Shown piece after piece: positions 22,587-34,355 of a stretch of DNA of 64,000 nucleotides. Position 1 is the stretch's first letter. Each line of letters starts with the position of its first letter. The stretch lies in assembly GCA_036971615.1 (NCBI GenBank), contig JAYKKR010000002.1, positions 2,976,001 to 3,040,000 on the forward strand, read 5' to 3'. Both the position numbers and the translations under genes were made by a program. The stretch is from Amyloporia xantha. Lineage: Eukaryota; Basidiomycota; Agaricomycetes; Polyporales; Adustoporiaceae. Below the pieces are notes generated by a model. The model was given only the letters and a program-made list of their open reading frames with translations, was not told the DNA's origin and did no database searches.

Positions 22587-23689
22587 ATCTTAACTCAGCC
22601 TAGCTAGGCTGTGCTGTGGGCACGTGTGTATGGGGAAGAGGGCGCGGAAGGCTACTTGTCTGAGTTGTTTGACGTGTTCACGGAAGATGTCTTCGGCCGA
22701 CTTGAGTGCTATAGGTGCATACGATCATTGACTCCGGCAAAGCCCTGATAGTCGTACCTGTACGTTAGTTATTGCTCTGAGTTTTATGCGTAGTCAATCA
22801 TTTATATGGCAGGGTTCATTGTACGGAGAGGGTCGCCGGCGCGGCTATGAGCGACGGATGTCAGGAGATCTCGAATAACATGTACATTCGAACATCACGC
22901 CTGTCGCGCTATGGTGCATGCCGACAACAGCACTACGCATGAGTATTGATACATTTTGAGCCCCCGCATCGCACGGAAGCATCAGGTTTGAAACGCCCTA
23001 AGTGCCGTCGCTTAGATGATCTGCCTCGCGTCAGCACGAGCGAGTCATCGAACACGTAGAGTCAATCTTAGATGCTATTTTCTCGAGGAAGAACTCTCGA
23101 GCGATTTCCCTGGGTGCGTCGACGGCGAAGGAAACAGGACAGCTTGCCTGATAGGTGTGCGACGCGGTCGCGATCTCTCCACGCGCGGGGTGGGTGCGGC
23201 TGAGACAAGTCGAGATCTCTTGAACCAAACCGGGAATGGAGGACCTACGCTGTGGATCGCGGAAAGGATTTCGAATCATGTCTTCGACAATTATCAGAAT
23301 TATCAAAATGATTACTGCCCCAGAGTAAGGTATGCAGGGAAGGGAAGTCGTCCCCCAGCCAATCACCTCCCCGGGACGGCACATCGACTTGGCCCCCCCG
23401 TACTTGACATGGCGTACCCGATTATTTGGCCGTGGTTTTCCCAAAATACGACGAGACAGTTCCAAGCTCGAGCCGCCGGCCTCTCAGGCATTTTCCAGGG
23501 ATCTGGGTTTACACATCATGGAAGCATTTTCTGACGAAATAGATATCATTTTGCATTTTGGATACTCGATGCTTCTCGCCCTGCATTTCGGACTCATCCT
23601 GTCCGCATCTATAAAGACGTCGCCGCCTCATGCCAGCCGGTCTTCTACCTTTAGGCTAGCTGCCCGGTTGAGCACTTGCTGTTCGCCAG
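22587..23689. other. Intergenic, 1.1 kb, upstream of Zn2Cys6 regulator
   Basis: Long upstream region of the transcription factor gene. Overlapping open frames exist on both strands at about 23016-23534, but neither has recognisable motifs or plausible intron structure. A long leader or regulatory region is possible; nothing specific was identified. Confidence 0.4.
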
Positions 23690-26534
23690 ATGTCTCCGAG
23701 AAGTGCAACCAGTAGATCCTCCTCCTCCTCCCCCCGTCCGTCCCGTCGCGTCACGGGTCAACCCAAATCCACGCGCCAGCAGTACAGCGGTATGTTACTC
23801 ATGCCATTCATCATAGTCGGCCGTCCTCACCGTGGGACTGTCTTCCCCCCCAGCATGCGGCGCCTGTCGCATGAGAAGGTCTGCTTCCCTTTCACCTTAC
23901 ATCCATACTTCCCTGTTGACCTTGGAGATGTTTACAGGGTCCGCTGCGACCTCAAAGACTTGCCCATGTCGACCTCAGGCCAACACCCCCCCTGCTCGAA
24001 CTGCAGTGAACGCGGTTTGAAATGCGTGTACGTGCTATTTCCTCACGCCTCACGGCTGATGCCGACACCGGATATCAGAGATGAATTTGCAGAGGTCAAG
24101 GCTGTCAAGTTGCTTCGACGTGGTAGGCGTCTCCAACAAGTAGAGTAAGTCTTATCAACCCACTCCAGATCGTCGCCCTAACACCGTCGTAGAGCTGTGT
24201 ACGGTCAGACCTCCGGAGATGAGGGCTCTCTCCACTCCGTGACGCCTCCCCGCACTGTCATCCCGCGATTGAGGCCGGAATTTTTCAGCTCCTCCTTTTT
24301 CCGCAAATTTCACATACAGCGTGAGTGGCTGGGACATGTCAATGTACACCGTCGTATGGAAATCGACGCTGATCTTTCTTCCAGGGCCTATTCTAGAGCC
24401 CACGGAGTTCTGTAGCAGGTATTACGAGTTCTGTAAGGGTAATAAGGAACATTTACAGGCACCGGGTCAACTTGTCGCCTTGATCCTCGTCGTATGGGCG
24501 GCTAGCTTTGGCGTTAACGAATACGGTGTCGAAGAACTCTATGACGGCCCAGTCGATTTACGCCGACGCAAGGACCGCGTCAATGAAATGGCCCAGGAGA
24601 TCCTGTACCTTATTGATATACATGGCATTATGCGGAAACCGACCTGGGACGGTGCCAGAGCTCTTTTGCTAATTTCGCCGCTTACACAGGGCAAGTCGCT
24701 TGTCTTCTCGGCGGTGAGCCCATTGCTAATATTTGTGCCACAGAAATCCAGTCTCCTATAGAGCGCTTGGTGAGCGAGGGCTTTGTCGTATATTGGCAGT
24801 ATCTTACCTGACTTCATCACGCAGACCATGTATGAAACCGCCGTCGGTCAGGTCTATACGCTGTGCAGTCTTGCACCTGTGACGTCGGTAAATAGCGGCC
24901 AAGGCGAATACGTAGACGCGCTCATTCGTGCACGTATCTTCTGGTACGCCTATGTCACCGATGGCGTGACCAACGGCCTAAGAGGCGGACGCATTCTATT
25001 GTGAGTGTCTCTGATAGAGTGAGGTCCCAGTATGATACATAACATGATCCCTTCTCGTCCTGGGCAGAAATGAGGATGATCTCGCGTCGTTTGAGCGGAC
25101 ACTGCCACCATTGGATAACAACACTGGAAACTCAGCGCTGTACGCGATATCGTATCGCTATGCAACCACTCCAATACGGATAGCGTCTGTATGCCGGGAG
25201 ATACATGTTGCGCTGACAGGGCCCAAAGCTCGTCAGGGACATGGAATCGATGAAAGCAAACTTCATCATGCTTGGGAGACCTTGGAACAATGCTGGAAAG
25301 ACTTTGATAGTCTCAGGCAATATGGCACGGACGGCTTTGTCCAGGCCGAGGATGTCGAAAGATTCATTGACGGTTGGCAGGTGAGACAATTGATCTGTGC
25401 GGCCACGTTGCCATCGAGCTGACATCCGCGCCCAGGTATTCATCTTCGAATGCCGTATGTCTTTATTTATGCGATAGCCGAACAAATCGACTAATTAAAG
25501 ATCTGAAAGATAATGTCATCCGTGAGGCGCTCAAACAACGCCTTGTCGTCCGGGCTGCGCCGGAGGGCTCCTTCATCCCTGACGCACATCCGTCAGCGAG
25601 AAGTCGCACAAACGAGGCCGTCATGCGCCTGCATTCGAAGGCTAGCGTCAAGTGTCAAGCTGTAGTGCGGCACGTTGTCTCCATTCTCCGACGGAACCTC
25701 GGGACGCACTTCTTTCAATTTGATGCTGCCCTCGTCCGCGATGGCTGTTTCTTTGCAGGCTTTTTACTGGCTGGGGAGTCTGGCACCAACGAGGATGTCG
25801 AAACTTGTCTGCAGGCGCTTCGTGAAATGCGCTGGACATTTTCGAAGAGTGAGGATAGAGAGCAGACCGTACGGATGATCTGGGAGTCGCGAATGAATCA
25901 GGCTCGCAATAGGAACTTCACCAACAGCCCAACGGACGATCTTATGCGCTTCTCAAATTCAGGGCACCCATACGCGAGGCGGCCCCTGGCGCGCCCAATC
26001 AGCGTTCCTCCTTTGTCCCTGTCGTTATGTACTGTTCCTGCGCCCCTGGGCTCAGCATCTGCTCCAACCACGGCGTGCGGAACGAGCGGGGATTGGCAGA
26101 CTTGTACGCCGCCAAGCAGTTCGGGGACGGGGATGTACGACAGTTCGGTGGGGTCGCATCGAGGGTCGCCGACTTCTCCTCACGATGGTCTACACGTCGA
26201 CGGCCTTCATTCCAAGCACGCACCAGTTGGCGCCTCTCTGATGCTAGGAGACTCGGGGCATTCCGCGCGGCCAGGAGATCCTAGTGGACTGGACCAAGTA
26301 TTCTTTTTCAACTATGGCGGTGTTGGCGAATCCTCAGGAACCCACTCAATCCCACAGCCTTCGACCTCCCTTCCCCCTGCGAGCGCCGAGTACACTTCTG
26401 GCCCCTACTTCGATGCCAGCGCTGTCGTGTTCTCGAATACGACGATCGGTCAGCAGGGTCCTGGCAATATGACGACTCCGTCAGGGGTTAGCGGCGATGG
26501 CCGCTCATATGAAGAGGGTTCCTTCTATCAATAA
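23690..26534 (+). CDS. Zn(II)2Cys6 fungal transcription factor
   Basis: N-terminus MSPRSATSRSSSSSPRPSRR is basic and Ser-rich. The binuclear cluster is CGACRMRRVRC, then after a loop of about 15 residues CSNCSERGLKC, giving C-x2-C-x6-C...C-x2-C-x6-C; it is built from two short exons around 23853-24030. A coiled linker follows (VKAVKLLRRGRRLQQVEAVY). The middle exons hold a helical regulatory domain (LVALILVVWAASFGVNEYGV, ALIRARIFWYAYVTDGVTNG), of the fungal-TF type. The last large exon (about 25491-26534) ends in a Ser/Gly/Pro-rich low-complexity tail typical of activation domains. Domain order fits fungus-specific regulators; target genes and ligand are unknown. It has no divergent partner and long flanking regions. 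Confidence 0.86.
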
Positions 26535-28337
26535 CGTTGGATTTGCCTCGCCGTCTCGCTATCTTCACTATGAGCGACTGTGTGAAGTTCATCTCGCTGA
26601 CCGTTTTCTTGGGCATTCTATTAGTCTTCGTAATATTGCTGTATCTCGAAAGCATTTGCATATACCACTGGAACTGGAGGTTATAAAAACATCATGCATT
26701 GTAGACATCACGCACTTGGGCCGAATATATGCGTCTTTATATCTTGCAGTCTACAGCCCATCTGTAAGCTAGACCAGAAGTAGACATAGTCTTAAACTCG
26801 TACAATAGATTCGTGAGACCAAGACGATAGAAGCAGTACGTGATAGAGGACCTCTGTCTGACGAACATCTTCTAGTTCCTGCTATCAGAACCACGCAGTA
26901 CGACAACGGACCACGGAGAGGGGATTTCGTATAGATGGAGAGATATGAACGGTGAGAGCCACACGGATGCCGGTAGATACGACCCTAACTGGCTGTGTGA
27001 TGCGTCTCGTCATATCCGCGCAATCTGCATTGCCTGGCGGCCCCCTGCCCACCAGATCACGCCGTTTGGACGGACGAATCGGCTGCGGCCATTTCCTCAT
27101 CATGAAGGCGAGGAATTTAACGATTCGAGGACCCGTGAGCCAACCGCCCAAGCTTTCGTAACCGCCTGAAGCAATAACAGATGTATGAGCCCATGACCAC
27201 GCATGTGAACATGTCTACTAAGCTTGGGATGGTGACGTATATCTCATCACAGCTGCGTACAAAGCGGGAACGGATATACAACCCCGCGGCGATAGATTCA
27301 CGATGGAGAATTACAATTACCGTCGATACTCGCAGGATTGTCCGATGCTGGGCTGTGTGATATAGTAAATAAACCAACTTGGGCAAACCTCAAGCTATAT
27401 TGGCATACACACCGATTATACGTAGCCGGCACGTGAAGTACAGCAGAACGACGCTCGCACGAAGAAAAGCGACGCTCGCATCGATTTACTTATTTAACAC
27501 GCTCTGGGCCACTGGATCACATCACGGAGACATAACAATTATGACGTACAGAGCCAAGGAAGATTCGGGTAGACTCACCGCCTCGGGGAAGAGTGGATAA
27601 ATCCCTTGATAAATGTTGCTACGAACAGACAGACGGCAGCGAAGCAGGGTACTATGAACGCCCTCCCCGACCAGTCAGTACTGGTCAGTGATGTGCTTGA
27701 CCCCTGACCCCGAAATCCGGCAGAGTTCTATGATACGGAAAACTTCAGCTTCTGGTTAGTATGAAGGGGTCACCCTTCTGGTTTTGAACCTTTCTACGAT
27801 GCCTTGAAGAAATTTGAGCGAACTGACCTTTGTTGAGTGAGTTCACACGCATTGACCCCCGGTGTCATCAGTCCATTGCACATCACTGGTACTACTGGTC
27901 CACACTGGAGGCGCATTTCTCCGCCGACATCAGGCCTATTGAGAAGAAGACAACGGTGGTTTCAACCTGCCGGTTGTGATGATAGTTAGAGCCTGAGCCG
28001 CATATTTTTTTCATGGATCTCCGGGTGATTTTAGGGATAGAGGACGCGGTGAACGACACCCTGAAATCTGGAGACTCGGACAAAGCATTCCGAGTCCGGT
28101 GCGAAGCACAAGTACATAATGAATTAGGCGCCAGCGCCGGTACTGATTCCGGACGTTGCCGAGATTTCTCTAGGCGTGTCACGTGGAGGACGACCCTGAG
28201 ACACTGACGTCTGAAGATGGTCCGCTCCAGCATAGCGGAGTCCCGCAGATCATGCTTCAGGCTGGTCCCGCTGCGAGCAAACACTACCTCGACACGACCA
28301 CCATCTACCTCACGACATACCCAGCTGATTCTTGACT
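26535..28337. other. Intergenic, 1.8 kb, contains an inverted-repeat element
   Basis: No coding gene could be supported between the Zn2Cys6 regulator and the zinc-ribbon gene. Short frames at 26945-27169 and 27117-27386 overlap on opposite strands without motifs. The part 27669-27900 is bounded by inverted repeats and is listed separately. Confidence 0.45.
27669..27900. mobile_element. Short inverted-repeat element, MITE-like
   Basis: The left end 27669-27696 (GACCAGT, C, AGTAC, TGGT, CAGTGATGTGC) and the reverse complement of the right end 27878-27900 (GACCAGT, AGTAC, CAGTGATGTGC) share 23 bases in order; the left copy has five extra bases in two places. The left end is itself a perfect palindrome, GACCAGT-CAGT-ACTGGTC, at 27669-27686. 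The 232-base unit has no coding capacity. No target-site duplication was found, so it may be old or not a transposon. Confidence 0.45.
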
Positions 28338-28975
28338 ATGGATTTTATCTGTGAGCCCACTCGTTGCTATGATGCCGATCTTGACCTGACTGTATGAGCC
28401 GCCCACCGTCAGTCTGTTTGCCTATAATATGTGCGTGGACCAATTTCATTCCGACCCTCGTTCTTTCTGACCCGTTGGGGTAGTTGGTTGTCCCACGAAA
28501 ATCAAGGCCGACGGCGATCAGACCCCCAGAATTTGTCCCAGGTGCAATAATGGTGTGCCGTATAGCGACCGTTAACAGGTCAGGTTCAATGTTGAAACCG
28601 TCTCTTCTACAGCGTCCGTCACTTCGGCCAAGTCCCGGATGTGGTTTGAACTTTTCTGGGTGCCCCTGATACCTATGCAATCCCATCGTATTTGGGTCTG
28701 TTCCATTTGCCAGTGGAGTTTGCCAATCCAGCAAGGGTGAGCGCTCTCTTGTGTCTTAGCATTCTGTCTGTCTGACATTGTTCTGCAGCGGATATGAACC
28801 CGCAATTGTTGGAGCTGGTTTCCAACCTGGTCGGCCCAACCAGTGGCAACAACAGCCTCCTTCTGGCTATATGGCGCCACCTCCGAACACGTATCAACCA
28901 GGGTACCAACCTGGATACCAGCCGGGATACATGGAGCCCCAGGGTCAGAAGCCGGAGGCCCAGGCTGCTCATTAA
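28338..28975 (+). CDS. Small zinc-ribbon protein with PGYQ-repeat tail
   Basis: Recovered by joining four exons: MDFI-F (28338-28350), GCPTKIKADGDQTPRICPRC to about 28549, ASVTSAKSRMWFELFWVPLI to about 28733, and the tail to 28975. The product is about 130 residues. Two CxxC knuckles (CPRC at residues 22-25, CSIC at 57-60) flank the hydrophobic stretch WFELFWVPLIPM, the arrangement of fungal zinc-ribbon proteins of the zinc_ribbon_15 type. The tail is Gln/Pro-rich with a tandem YQPG repeat (YQPGYQPGYQPGY), then EPQGQKPEAQAAH. Molecular function is not known to me; zinc binding is inferred from the cysteines. The last two introns have textbook ends; the first, beginning GTGAGCCC, is long. Confidence 0.8.
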
Positions 28976-29071
28976 TCACGACTTTATGTATGAATCACTA
29001 ACAGCCTCGTGCGATCGGACAGTTTTTTGTATTCATAGCCCATGAGCCCCTAGTGTAACAATGGAATAACC

Positions 29072-30734
29072 CTAGTATTGGTTCCGCTTTTTGACGCGAT
29101 ACTCCACGCATGCGTGCCAGAGAACTGTCAACAAGACGCCGAAAGCAAATCCAGCAGCAACAGAAATACCACATATGTCGGCGCCTGTGAGGCCATGAGA
29201 GCGAGCAGCATGCATGCGGACCTGGCAAGGAGGAGTTGTATCGTCCCCTCGTGTTTGTCGAAATTGAGCTAGCGCTGAGTCGGGATCCATCATTCCACGA
29301 AGGCCAATCATTGGCGGTTGACTGCTTGTAGCAGCATGCTGGGCAACGTACACATTCTAAGGGGTACGCATAAGTCTAAACGCAGGCACATCATCATTTT
29401 ACTTATGCAGTACGCACCCGGAGAAATGTATCGCCGAGTAGCCAGTCGCCGGAAAACACCTGTAAGACCTGTAAACGCGGCGAACCACCATAGAATGAAA
29501 GCAATTCGTAATACCCCGTCGTTAGCTTGTACACCGCCCATGCACCAATCGTCCTCCCGACCACCTTCTTCCCAGCTTACGTCCGCAGGGTCGATCAGAT
29601 ATTCTTTTTGAGTGCTGCTGTCGCCTAGAACAAAGCCCACAATGACAGCTCTGTTGCAGCGGATCTGCCAACCGGCATCAGTCTGCCTAGCGCCGCCAAC
29701 GGACTGCCAGAACCTGTCCACGTCCGCAGAAGGACCCAGTATAAGAGTGGTACCAGTATCAAGGACCGCTATTGGGGTAGAGGCACCTTTGACGTGAGAT
29801 TCCGAGAGATCGAACGTGGTGGAGTTGATAGTGAGAGATTGAAGCGGTAACTTCCAGTAGTTGTAACCAGTAGCGCCAGCAGAAGAGACATGCGTGTAAG
29901 TCAAGTCAGACGTGGAGTTCGCGAAAGCAGGGTCTAGTTGTCCTATCGTGAAAGAGGATGCAGTTTCATTCGTTCCTAGCTTGAAGGCAAAGAAACGATT
30001 GCTCTCGTTGAGCGATGCAAAAATATTCTGGACAAGCGTCTCTCCCGATGTATTTGGAATGGAAGCTTCCGCGGGAAAAGACAGGCCTAAAATTCCACTG
30101 TAACCTGTGCCAGATAGGTCAAGACCGCTGGTATTATTCGCCAATGCTGCGTGAAGTGTGAGGTCATTTTATTCCTGCCCGTGTTATCGCAGGCCGTCCT
30201 AAGACGCACCAAGAACTTGCGAGGAAATCTCATAAGGGCCCAGTGATACCGTATCGGTCCCAACAGTCCCAGTGACTGATCCAATGAGGTATTGCAGATG
30301 AAATTCGGTACCGGTCAGCGAGACTGAGTTGGACTGCGTGATATTGTATTTCGCAACGTTTTGGCAGTCTTGACTGGTACAGTCTGATGATATGACCCAC
30401 TAAACAGAGTTCAGGGTGAGCAGTCCACAATATCATCTCTGAACCTACCAAATCCGCGGATCCAGTGTCTAACAGTACCTGGAAACCTTGTCCTCCGATG
30501 CTGATGGGATGGTGAAAAGAGTTCCGATTGGCGTGGAGACAAGACAAACCTTACGTGCACTAGATAAGCGCTACGGCACTTAACAGATCATGTCGTATAC
30601 TTTAGTTCAATCGGGAAGATAACTCACAATTCATTCGCGTTCGATAGGGAGACATCACTGGTCGAACCCGCAGGACTTTGCTCTGCATGGCGGGGAACGC
30701 GGGTGATTGGGATCGTAACACCGCCTTCGGCCAT
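29072..30734 (-). CDS. Pepsin-like aspartic protease (A1) with C-terminal membrane anchor
   Basis: Two catalytic aspartates are in the expected motifs: QVLLDTGSADLW in the N-lobe and PIAVLDTGTTLIL in the C-lobe. Flap-side and core blocks are TGTVGTDTVSLGPYEI, GTGYSGILGLSFP and CMGGVFSGDWLLGDTFLRNV. Several NxT/NxS sites suggest a secreted or lumenal enzyme. After the catalytic domain a Gln/Arg-rich linker leads to one hydrophobic helix (GADICGISVAAGFAFGVLLT) and a basic end VKKRNQY, so it is probably anchored in the plasma or vacuolar membrane. The first exon starts MAEGGVTIPITRVPRHAEQS, without a clear signal peptide; an upstream leader exon may be missing from this model. Introns elsewhere restore the frame cleanly. 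Confidence 0.88.
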
Positions 30735-31289
30735 TATCCTTCAACGAGAATAAAGGATATAATACAGCCGGCACAGATGAAAGATCGGATGCCCGTCTGT
30801 GCGAAGTCATGCTGAGCGACGACGAATTTGGCGGCTGACAGACATAGTCAGATACTAAAATGGACGGATCTTCGCACCTATGTACAGGTACGAGTATTTA
30901 CTGGGGCTATAGAACCATATCCACGTATCTTCGGAAGCTCGAAACCTTCGCGATAGAGGCGCCTGCAGCCCGGCGCATCTCTTCCAGGACTGGAAGGACT
31001 GTATGTTGTACTCGAGGAAAACACCGAACATGGTACCAATGTGCATTGCTTGCTACTAGCAGCCACCAGATGGACAGTGCTAGGCAGGCCGCGCAGGCCA
31101 CCAACCAGAAGAAACCCGAATAATATTGCAGAGGTGATGAGGGCGGCAACAGAGCTGTGCATGGGCGTTGCCGGTCACGCGAAACATACACGCGTCACAA
31201 CCAGCAGCGCGGCCACCGACCCCCTCCACTTGTCTCCGCCCTCCTCGACACCCCGCCCCGCATACACCTCTCCAGACGACTTCAACACC
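30735..31289. promoter_or_regulatory. Divergent region aspartic protease / YPT1
   Basis: 555 bases between two genes read outward. A minus-strand frame at 30907-31191 encodes one hydrophobic helix but has no homologue I recognise and would overlap the YPT1 promoter, so it is not called. An AT-rich TATTATATCC string lies on the minus strand just upstream of the protease start. Confidence 0.35.
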
Positions 31290-32428
31290 ATGCATACCAG
31301 CGAATACGACTATCTTTTCAAGCTTCTCCTTATTGGTGACTCTGGTGTCGGCAAGGTCAGTCGTTCGTCTCCATTGCAACCTCGCGGTTCAACAACAAAG
31401 CGTTCGTCTGACAATTACTTCTTTCCTTATCAATGCCCCCATAGTCTTGTCTACTCCTGCGTTTCGCCGACGACACATACACCGAGAGTTACATCAGTAC
31501 CATTGGTGTTGACTTCAAGATCCGGACCATTGAGTTGGAGGGCAAGACCGTCAAGCTACAGATTGTGAGTCTTTCAGCACTTGTGTTCGCGTGGACCCGG
31601 TTTCTATGTGGAAGCGTCTTGTGACGTTTTATAACAACAATGTCCATTTCGTCTGTTTCACCGCTATTTTGTCCACGCGATTTGTACCAAGACCTGACTG
31701 CGGAGACCGTTCATCTTCATTTTGTCTCAATATGGCGCGCCTACTTGATTACTGACCATCGCGACGACTTTATTCAGTGGGACACCGCAGGTAGATTTGG
31801 CGCACTTTATTTATGGTTGGGTCGTCGTTGAACCACTTTCACAGGTCAGGAACGATTCCGTACCATCACTTCCTCATACTACCGTGGCGCACACGGTATT
31901 ATTGTCGTATATGACGTGACCGATAATGGTACAGTTGTCGCCTTGTCTTTCTCTGTTACCTGCTTTCACACATTCAATCCATACAGACACTTTCACGAAT
32001 GTCAAGCAGTGGCTGCAGGAGATCGACCGGTATGCGTCTGAGGGGGTCAACAAGCTGCTTGTCGGTAACAAATCAGATTTGACGAGCAAGAAAGTCGTGG
32101 AGTACAGTGCGGCCAAGGTTTGTCTGCTTGAGGACTGCTATTGACTGCTTCGTGCTGACCGCGTATATAAGGAATTTGCGGATCAACTGAACATTCCATT
32201 CCTGGAGACATCGGCAAAGAACGCTACTAACGTTGAGCAAGCGTTCTTGACCATGGCTAAGCAGATTAAGGACAGGTGAGTGGGCTGACAACATGCAGAG
32301 ATAAATAACTTACATGTGGGTTTTCTAGGATGGGTGCGAGTTCATCAACGGTGGGAGGGACTGGCAAGTCGTCGACCATCACACCGGGTCAGACTGTAAC
32401 GCAGCAGGCGTCTGGAGGCTGCTGCTAA
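31290..32428 (+). CDS. YPT1: Rab GTPase Ypt1/Rab1
   Basis: ER-to-Golgi and autophagy Rab. Starts [21 protein letters not shown]-loop [17 protein letters not shown] with the intron exactly after GKS's Lys; switch [17 protein letters not shown]; switch [22 protein letters not shown]; specificity motifs NKSDL and [19 protein letters not shown]-terminus ASGGCC-stop, a double-Cys prenylation site. Six introns are visible, including ones after LQI, GK and DN. The effector region is identical in type to yeast Ypt1 and mammalian Rab1, so the assignment is firm. Confidence 0.97.
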
Positions 32429-33063
32429 ACGGGTTGTCGTCATTCTCTGGTTTCTCCGCCGCTCCCAGCCACTCTATAGCTGATTTGGTTAGATAGAGTG
32501 TGGTTGGAGGGTGTTCTCGGTGTTGCGTCTTCCTTTCTGCTACATTTCTTATGCTTACAACACTAGTTGTACGGTGTTGTCGGACTTGTCGTATTGTCAT
32601 CAGCGTGTTATATTGTCATCGTGCTGCTGGTTTCCAGCTATAAGGATATCGTGGAGCACTACTCATGGTCTCTGCATATGAATTTAATGCATTCCTTCCT
32701 CGACTATCAATAAGAAATGGCCCTGTTCTCGGAGCTAAATCCTACTGTAACGTCGCAAGTATCCAGGAGCAAACTCCTCAGGGTTGCTGAGTGTGTACAG
32801 CACCTCAGATGGAGGACCAGGTCTGTCGTCACCGAAAGAACGTCTACATCTCTGCCGCAGGTCGTGGAACACGCATTAACAGATGAGGCTATGCAAAGAT
32901 TCCGCAAAATTGCCGATGTAGCCAGTATTGGGCATCTCGAGCCCGTCATCGGATACGCCGGACGCCAAATATAGGGGTAGATAGCAGACCTGCAATATAA
33001 GAACCTCTTGACACATTATCATCGAGAGAAGCGAGGATGACTCACCTCAAGAGGCGTCAATCA
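32429..33063. other. Convergent intergenic region, 635 bases
   Basis: Between the stops of YPT1 and the cyclin gene; expected to hold two 3' untranslated regions. An 85-codon plus-strand frame at 32717-32974 (MALFSELNPTVTSQVSRSKL) is open, but lacks introns, motifs or a promoter of its own and is left uncalled. Confidence 0.4.
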
Positions 33064-34124
33064 TCATGCGTGTTTGTCAAAGGTCCGGTTGTCTTCTAGC
33101 CATTGGCGGACGCCCTTCTTCGTGACCATGCCCATCACCCGTGTCCTGTCCTCTAAAGTTCGCTCTCGATACAGCCGCATAATATAACCGCAAACGCTCC
33201 ATAGGTCCTCCCACTCTGCATCAAATAGCTCCCACCAGCAGTTGTTTGGAGAGGAAGGGAGGGAGATTCCCAAGTGCCGGATAGTTAATAGAATGGCCGC
33301 ACTAACTATAGTCGGAACTGCATACAGGGTGTACACGGGTGTCTGCAATCTGCCATAGCATGAGATGGGGGAACAGACGGATCATGGAAGAATGAAACTT
33401 ACGCGTCGTTCAGATAGCCCCACGCCCGCGTACACGCATGTTCATGACTCGTCAAACCCAGCACCCTCAGGTAGTTGACCAGCGTCCCATAGGGTAGTAC
33501 GACGTTTACGTTGAACCCCAGCCGTTTCAGTATCTGCATTTCGGCCACGACTAAGGACTCCCTCAGATCATAGAAGGTATTGCCAAAGTAGGACATCGGT
33601 GTATACTTGAATTCGGATTGCTGGCGAGATGTTGAAGAGGATGCTGATGTCGACCCTAATGTTTGGGCACGTATGTGGGCTGCACGCTGTAAAAGCAGGT
33701 CGTACACATTAATGAGGTCTCGCATGCGGACGGGACATTCTTCCAGCTTTGAGGCGAGGTACAAGGCCCCCATTCCAATATCCTTTTGCAGATGAGAATA
33801 AATGAATCAATTTACTATGACGGAATAATCCGTACACGTACCCCAATGCCAAATTGTTTCATGGATGTGACATACCAGAATCTCTGGAATAGTATCTGGG
33901 CCGTGGCTACGGCTACATGTTTCCTGCGTTCATTTAGCCTCGATAAAGGGTCAAGAGCATGCAGACCAGAACACGCACTGTTTCAACAAGATGCCTGCTT
34001 CGTGTATGAGCTTGCAGCCATATGCGCGCAAGTCCTGCTCCAGATCATCAGGGATGCCATCCTCACGAGACGGAGTCTTGTCGATCTGCGCCAGTGAGGC
34101 CAGAGGGTACAAGGCGGTCGACAT
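33064..34124 (-). CDS. L-type cyclin (transcription/splicing CDK partner)
   Basis: Two cyclin-box folds. N-terminus MSTALYPLASLAQIDKTPSR; first box: DDLEQDLRAYGCKLIHEAGI, KHVAVATAQILFQRFWYVTS, and IGMGALYLASKLEECPVRMR with the conserved alanine/lysine/glutamate core, then DLINVYDLLLQRA. The second box begins ILKRLGFNVNVVLPYGTLVN and continues TPVYTLYAVPTIVSAAILLT. The early DLR.YGC.LI.EAGILL segment is characteristic of cyclin L; S. pombe Pch1 and cyclin K/T are alternatives. Such cyclins pair with CDK9/11/12-like kinases that phosphorylate the RNA polymerase II tail. No RS tail follows: the frame stops at 33064, soon after RQWLEDN. Start at 34124 was preferred to 34253. Confidence 0.86.
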
Positions 34125-34355
34125 AATGACGAGGTAGAAGTTTCCTTGTTGCAGGACGCGCAAGTCGCGCAAGTCACCGGGGTAGACTGATCGAAAGTTC
34201 GGGCAATAGAATAATTCACCGGGCGTTGAGTCGTAGAGGCTGTAGGCAAACATGTCACAACAACTATTCCCAATCAGGTAACCACCTTCCGCTCACTGCG
34301 CATTTCTAGTTTCTGCTACACTCAGCGCCAGCGGGGGTTGCCCTGGCTTTTTCTT
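34125..34355. promoter_or_regulatory. Bidirectional promoter, cyclin / Arg-Ser-rich protein
   Basis: 231 bases separate two divergent start codons. Cyclin L proteins and RS-domain proteins act together in co-transcriptional splicing in other eukaryotes, so a shared promoter would be functionally coherent; that link is inference. No individual binding site is called. Confidence 0.4.

Noticed and set aside
23016..23534. 172-codon plus frame upstream of the Zn2Cys6 gene
   Set aside because: A 144-codon frame runs antisense over the same bases, neither has a recognisable domain, and the start context is poor.
30907..31191. Minus frame with one hydrophobic helix between the protease and YPT1
   Set aside because: Lies in the YPT1 upstream region, another frame overlaps it, and I know no family with this sequence; a single helix is weak evidence.
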